A DNA stretch of 64,000 bases from Jacaranda mimosifolia. Taxonomy: Eukaryota > Streptophyta > Magnoliopsida > Lamiales > Bignoniaceae. The notes below the pieces were generated by a model. The model saw only the letters and a program-made list of their open reading frames with translations. It had not been told where the DNA came from and did no database searches. The DNA lies in contig CM032117.1 in the NCBI GenBank assembly GCA_018894105.1, positions 33,460,501-33,524,500 on the forward strand, written 5' to 3'. This document shows, piece by piece, positions 60,893 to 64,000 of this stretch (its first letter is position 1; each line of letters begins with the position of its first letter). Both the position numbers and the translations under genes were made by a program.

Positions 60893-63800
60893 TAAAGCCT
60901 AGCCAATACCTCATAGCCTTGAGGCCCATCTTCTCAAGATATCCTTCGAAGACCTTTTTGCTTATAAAAGTTATATTAGTGGATCTGTTATATTTTCTTC
61001 TGAGGCAATTGTTTCCACTCAGATGTCGTCTCTATTAAATGATATCACAGCAAATGATAATGCATTTATCTGTGTTTGGATCACTGATGAGATCTTAGCT
61101 CAAGTCTAAAATTGTCTTCAGAAGACAACCATAGGCTCATGCACGCTAGGCACTACATCCAACTCTTGGATGAAGTTTCTATGCAAACACCTTCTCTTGC
61201 GGTTTCCAAAACCCAATGTTTTCCACCTCTATAGTTGAATCAACCGTGGTGTCTAGTTTGGAACTCTTCCAACTCACCGTGCCGCTATTGAGGCAAAATA
61301 TAAATCCATAAGTAGATTTTAAGTTATCTGCATCGGATTGGAAACTAAAATTTGAAAACCCCTCAAGTTTCAATTCTCCATTGCCGTATACCAAAAATAA
61401 ATCTTTAGTACTTTTCAAGGTCTAAAGGATTGTTTTAACGGCTATCCAGTAACATTCATTGGGGTCGGATTGAAAGCCGCTCGTAACACTTAGAGTGTGT
61501 TCAACATCCGACCTTGTACATTGAACGGAATACATTATGCTCTCTATGGCAGACGCATAAGGTATGTGGGACATTCTATGTCTCTTGTCATCAGTCTTAG
61601 GGGCCATAGACTTGGAGAGACGAAGATTGTATCCCATCAGGAGGAATCTCCTCTTAGATTCTTCCATACTAAACTTCTTTAGTATCTTGTCAATGTAGAG
61701 GGTTTGGGAAAACTGTAGCATCATCCTCGATCTATCTCTATAGATACGTATTCCTAGTACGTATGATGCTTCTGCCAAATTCTTCATGGAGAATTGATTA
61801 GATAACCATACTTTAGTACGCTCTAACATTTCTCTCTCATTCCCAATGAGAAGAATGTCATCGACATAAAGCACAATAAACTTTATACTACTCCCACTAG
61901 GTACTAGCCTTCTTGTACATACAAAGTTCATACACATTTTTGACAAAGCCAAACGAACTGACTGTCTTGTCAAAATGTATGTTCCAACTTTGGCACACCT
62001 ATTTGAGTCCATAAATGAATCTTTGGAGTTTGCAAACATTTTGCTCACTCCTTTTGGATGTAAAACTTTGGGGTTGCTCCTTATAAATTTCTTCTTCAAT
62101 GTTTCCATTAAGAAAATCAATTGTCACGTCTATTTGACATATCTCATAGTTATAATATACAACTATGACAAGTAAAATTCGAATAGACTTAGGCATTGCA
62201 ACCAGTGAAAAGGTTTGCTCGAAATTGATATCGAGTATTTGAGTGTAACCTTTCGCCACTAGTCACGCCTTAAAGGTCATTACCTTTCCATCGACTCTTA
62301 TCTTTCGCTTATAGATCCACTTGCAACCAATGGGAACTATTCCCTTTGGTAGATCTACCAAAGTCCATACTTTATTGGAGTATGTGAAGTCCATTTCAGA
62401 TTTCATAGTGTCAAACCAATGTCTGAAATCTATGTCCAACATAGCTTCCTCATAGGTCTTTGAATCGCTATCTAATTGGCCCATTTCATGAAGGAATTTG
62501 AACCTTTTGGGTTGCTTCTTGATTCGGTCCGACCTTCTTAGAAGTTATGTGTAAGGCTCTTGATGTTTACTTGTTTCCACCGTTTGTGGGATTTGATGAT
62601 CATTTTGAACTTCATCAAGTTCAACAACAACACCATTTCCATCTAATAGAAATTCCTTTTCCAGAAAGTGGGCGTTCCTCGAGACAAACACCTTTTGTTC
62701 TAAGGGATCATAAAAGTAATAACCTAAAGACTCTCTTAGGTGTCCAACAAACTTGCACAAGATGTATCTATTATCCAACTTGTCTCCCACTAGCCGTCTC
62801 ATGTAAGTGGGAGACCCCCAAACTTTTAGATAAGAGTAAGAGGGTGCTTTGCCATACCACATCTCATATGGTATCTTCGGCATCAACTTTGAGGGTACTA
62901 CATTTAGTAGCCTCGCCGTCATTTCTAAGGCGCATCCCTAAAAGGATATAGGCACATCGAAAAAGCTCATCATGGAACGTACCATATCAATAAGTTACGG
63001 TTTCTTTTCTTGACTACTCCATTGTGTTGGGGTGTGCAGGGTGGAGTCCATAAAAGAGAATTATATTCTCTTTTAGATAGCCCAAGAATTCAGTACTCAA
63101 GTATTCTCCCCTAGATCCGATCAAAGAACTTTAATACTTAGTCCATTTTGCTTTTCTAGTTTATTCCTTTACTCTTTGAACTTTTCAAAGGCTTCAAACT
63201 TGTACTTTATAAGATACACATGTGCAAACTGAGTATGATCATCGGTGAAGGTAATGAAGTAGAAATAGTTTTCTCTCGCACTAACTCTTAGTGGGCCACA
63301 AACATCCATATGGATCAAATCCAAAGGACTTGTAGTTTGCTTCGTTTGTCCTACAAAAGGAGATTTGGTCATTTTTCCTTTCAAACAAGATTCACAAGTA
63401 GAGAGTTCCTCAATGCCACTAATATTTAGTGCTTTGAGAGCTTCTAACTTGTTCATTTTATTTTCAAAAATATGTCCAAGTCTTGCATGCCACAAGATGG
63501 CATCTTCTTGATTATCTAATTTTCTTTTACTTAATTGAATATGCATTAGTGATGTTTGAGAATCCAAAAATGTATAATCCTTTGTTAAGTGTACCATAAG
63601 CAACTAAAGAACCCATTCTTTAGTGCCTTCGATATCCCATTTGATATAGAAGGATCAAATCCTTCGCTATCCAAAACGGGAATTGAAATATTGTTCTCAA
63701 CAATATATGGTACATGATAACAAGGGTTCAATACAAATATGTAGTTCCTTATGTCTAACTTATTATATGCCTTCGGCTTTGGCTGCAACTCTTGCTTCTT

Positions 63801-64000
63801 TGCCAGGGCGGTGGATCATATCTCCATTACTTAGTTTTATTCTTCTTTCTACTCTCTGTAAAAAATTACGAAGATAAGAACCACATGCAATATCATATAT
63901 CCATGAGAAAGAATATATGCTTAAATGTACTTCAATAAAGTACATACCTTTATCAAGGGTTGCAAGATATTCCTTGCAATACCGCTTCCGATGGCCTTTC
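60893..64000 (-). pseudogene. Copia B pol pseudogene (zinc knuckle to RNase H), partial
   Basis: Read on the - strand from the window edge: zinc-knuckle end GHRKRYCKEYL, protease region with YDIACGSY (about 63900), and GAG-pre-integrase and integrase zinc finger LWHARLGHIFENKMNK and CESCLKGK (63169-63603). The integrase core follows with MDVCGP and FTDDHTQFAH, then the C-terminal part FVSRNAHFLEKEFLLDGN (62545-62922). RT is in three overlapping frames: WTLVDLPKGIVPIGCKWIYK (62263-62484), QIDVTIDFLNGNIEEEIY (61999-62259) and FIVLYVDDILLIGN with the catalytic YVDD at 61857-61868. RNase H has FLVYGNGELKLEG (61179-61418). Frame changes separate the blocks, and the family's TAFLNG is altered to TIDFLNG. 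It keeps RT residues that copia A has lost, yet is not intact. Confidence 0.87.

Larger units (their letters stand above)
58700..64000 (-). mobile_element. Ty1/copia retrotransposon B (same family as A), 3' part; continues past the window
   Basis: On the - strand: gag zinc knuckle at the window edge, protease, integrase, RT, RNase H, purine tract and 3' LTR (60878 down to about 58700). Sequence in both LTR and pol matches copia A phrase by phrase, so A and B are two insertions of one family in opposite orientation. Gag, leader and 5' LTR lie beyond base 64000. Confidence 0.85.

Overview
The window is nuclear DNA of a flowering plant, almost certainly a eudicot. The signs are an intron-split GATA zinc-finger gene, plant-type Ty1/copia, Ty3/gypsy (Tat lineage) and LINE remains, CACTA, Mutator-like, hAT and Harbinger-like DNA elements, and AT-rich spacers full of (AT)n runs. 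The GATA protein resembles asterid GATA8-like proteins as I remember them, so an asterid, perhaps Lamiales, is a weak inference. No species is claimed.
Layout: (1) 1-7.8 kb is the only gene-bearing part. It holds one intact two-exon GATA transcription factor gene (CDS 3509-3742 joined to 4738-5499, + strand) with a long leader and a GAC microsatellite in the 3' UTR. (2) 7.8-16.5 kb is one decayed Tat-lineage gypsy element on the - strand with both LTRs, a PBS, a PPT, gag/protease and integrase remains, and an antisense coding region on the + strand. (3) 16.5-31.5 kb is a patchwork of fragments: a copia pol piece, a long inverted-repeat element, a ribosomal protein eL42 exon pseudogene, a second Tat remnant, a Mutator-like element with a 10-bp target duplication, a hAT-like element, a gypsy LTR piece and a Harbinger-type MITE piece. 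(4) 32.3-41.7 kb is a CACTA element with matching 3-bp target duplications. A 2.9-kb solo LTR sits in it (5-bp TSD), and a second solo LTR of related type sits inside the first (5-bp TSD). (5) 42.3-57 kb holds reverse-strand gypsy LTR pieces, one of them split by copia element A (46.6-55.8 kb), whose pol carries a Harbinger-type MITE. (6) 57.1-58.7 kb is a 5'-truncated LINE on the - strand. (7) 58.7-64 kb is copia element B, same family as A but on the - strand, running off the window end.
The genes do not form a pathway. There is one regulatory gene, and downstream of it about 56 kb of layered transposon debris. The insertions give a readable order of events, because younger elements interrupt older ones and keep target-site duplications. 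I found no intact transposase, reverse transcriptase or integrase. The main points of interest are the triple nest, the antisense ORF of the Tat element, a small inversion in one LTR of copia A, a deletion scar that appears to carry MITE-derived filler, and the orphan eL42 exon.
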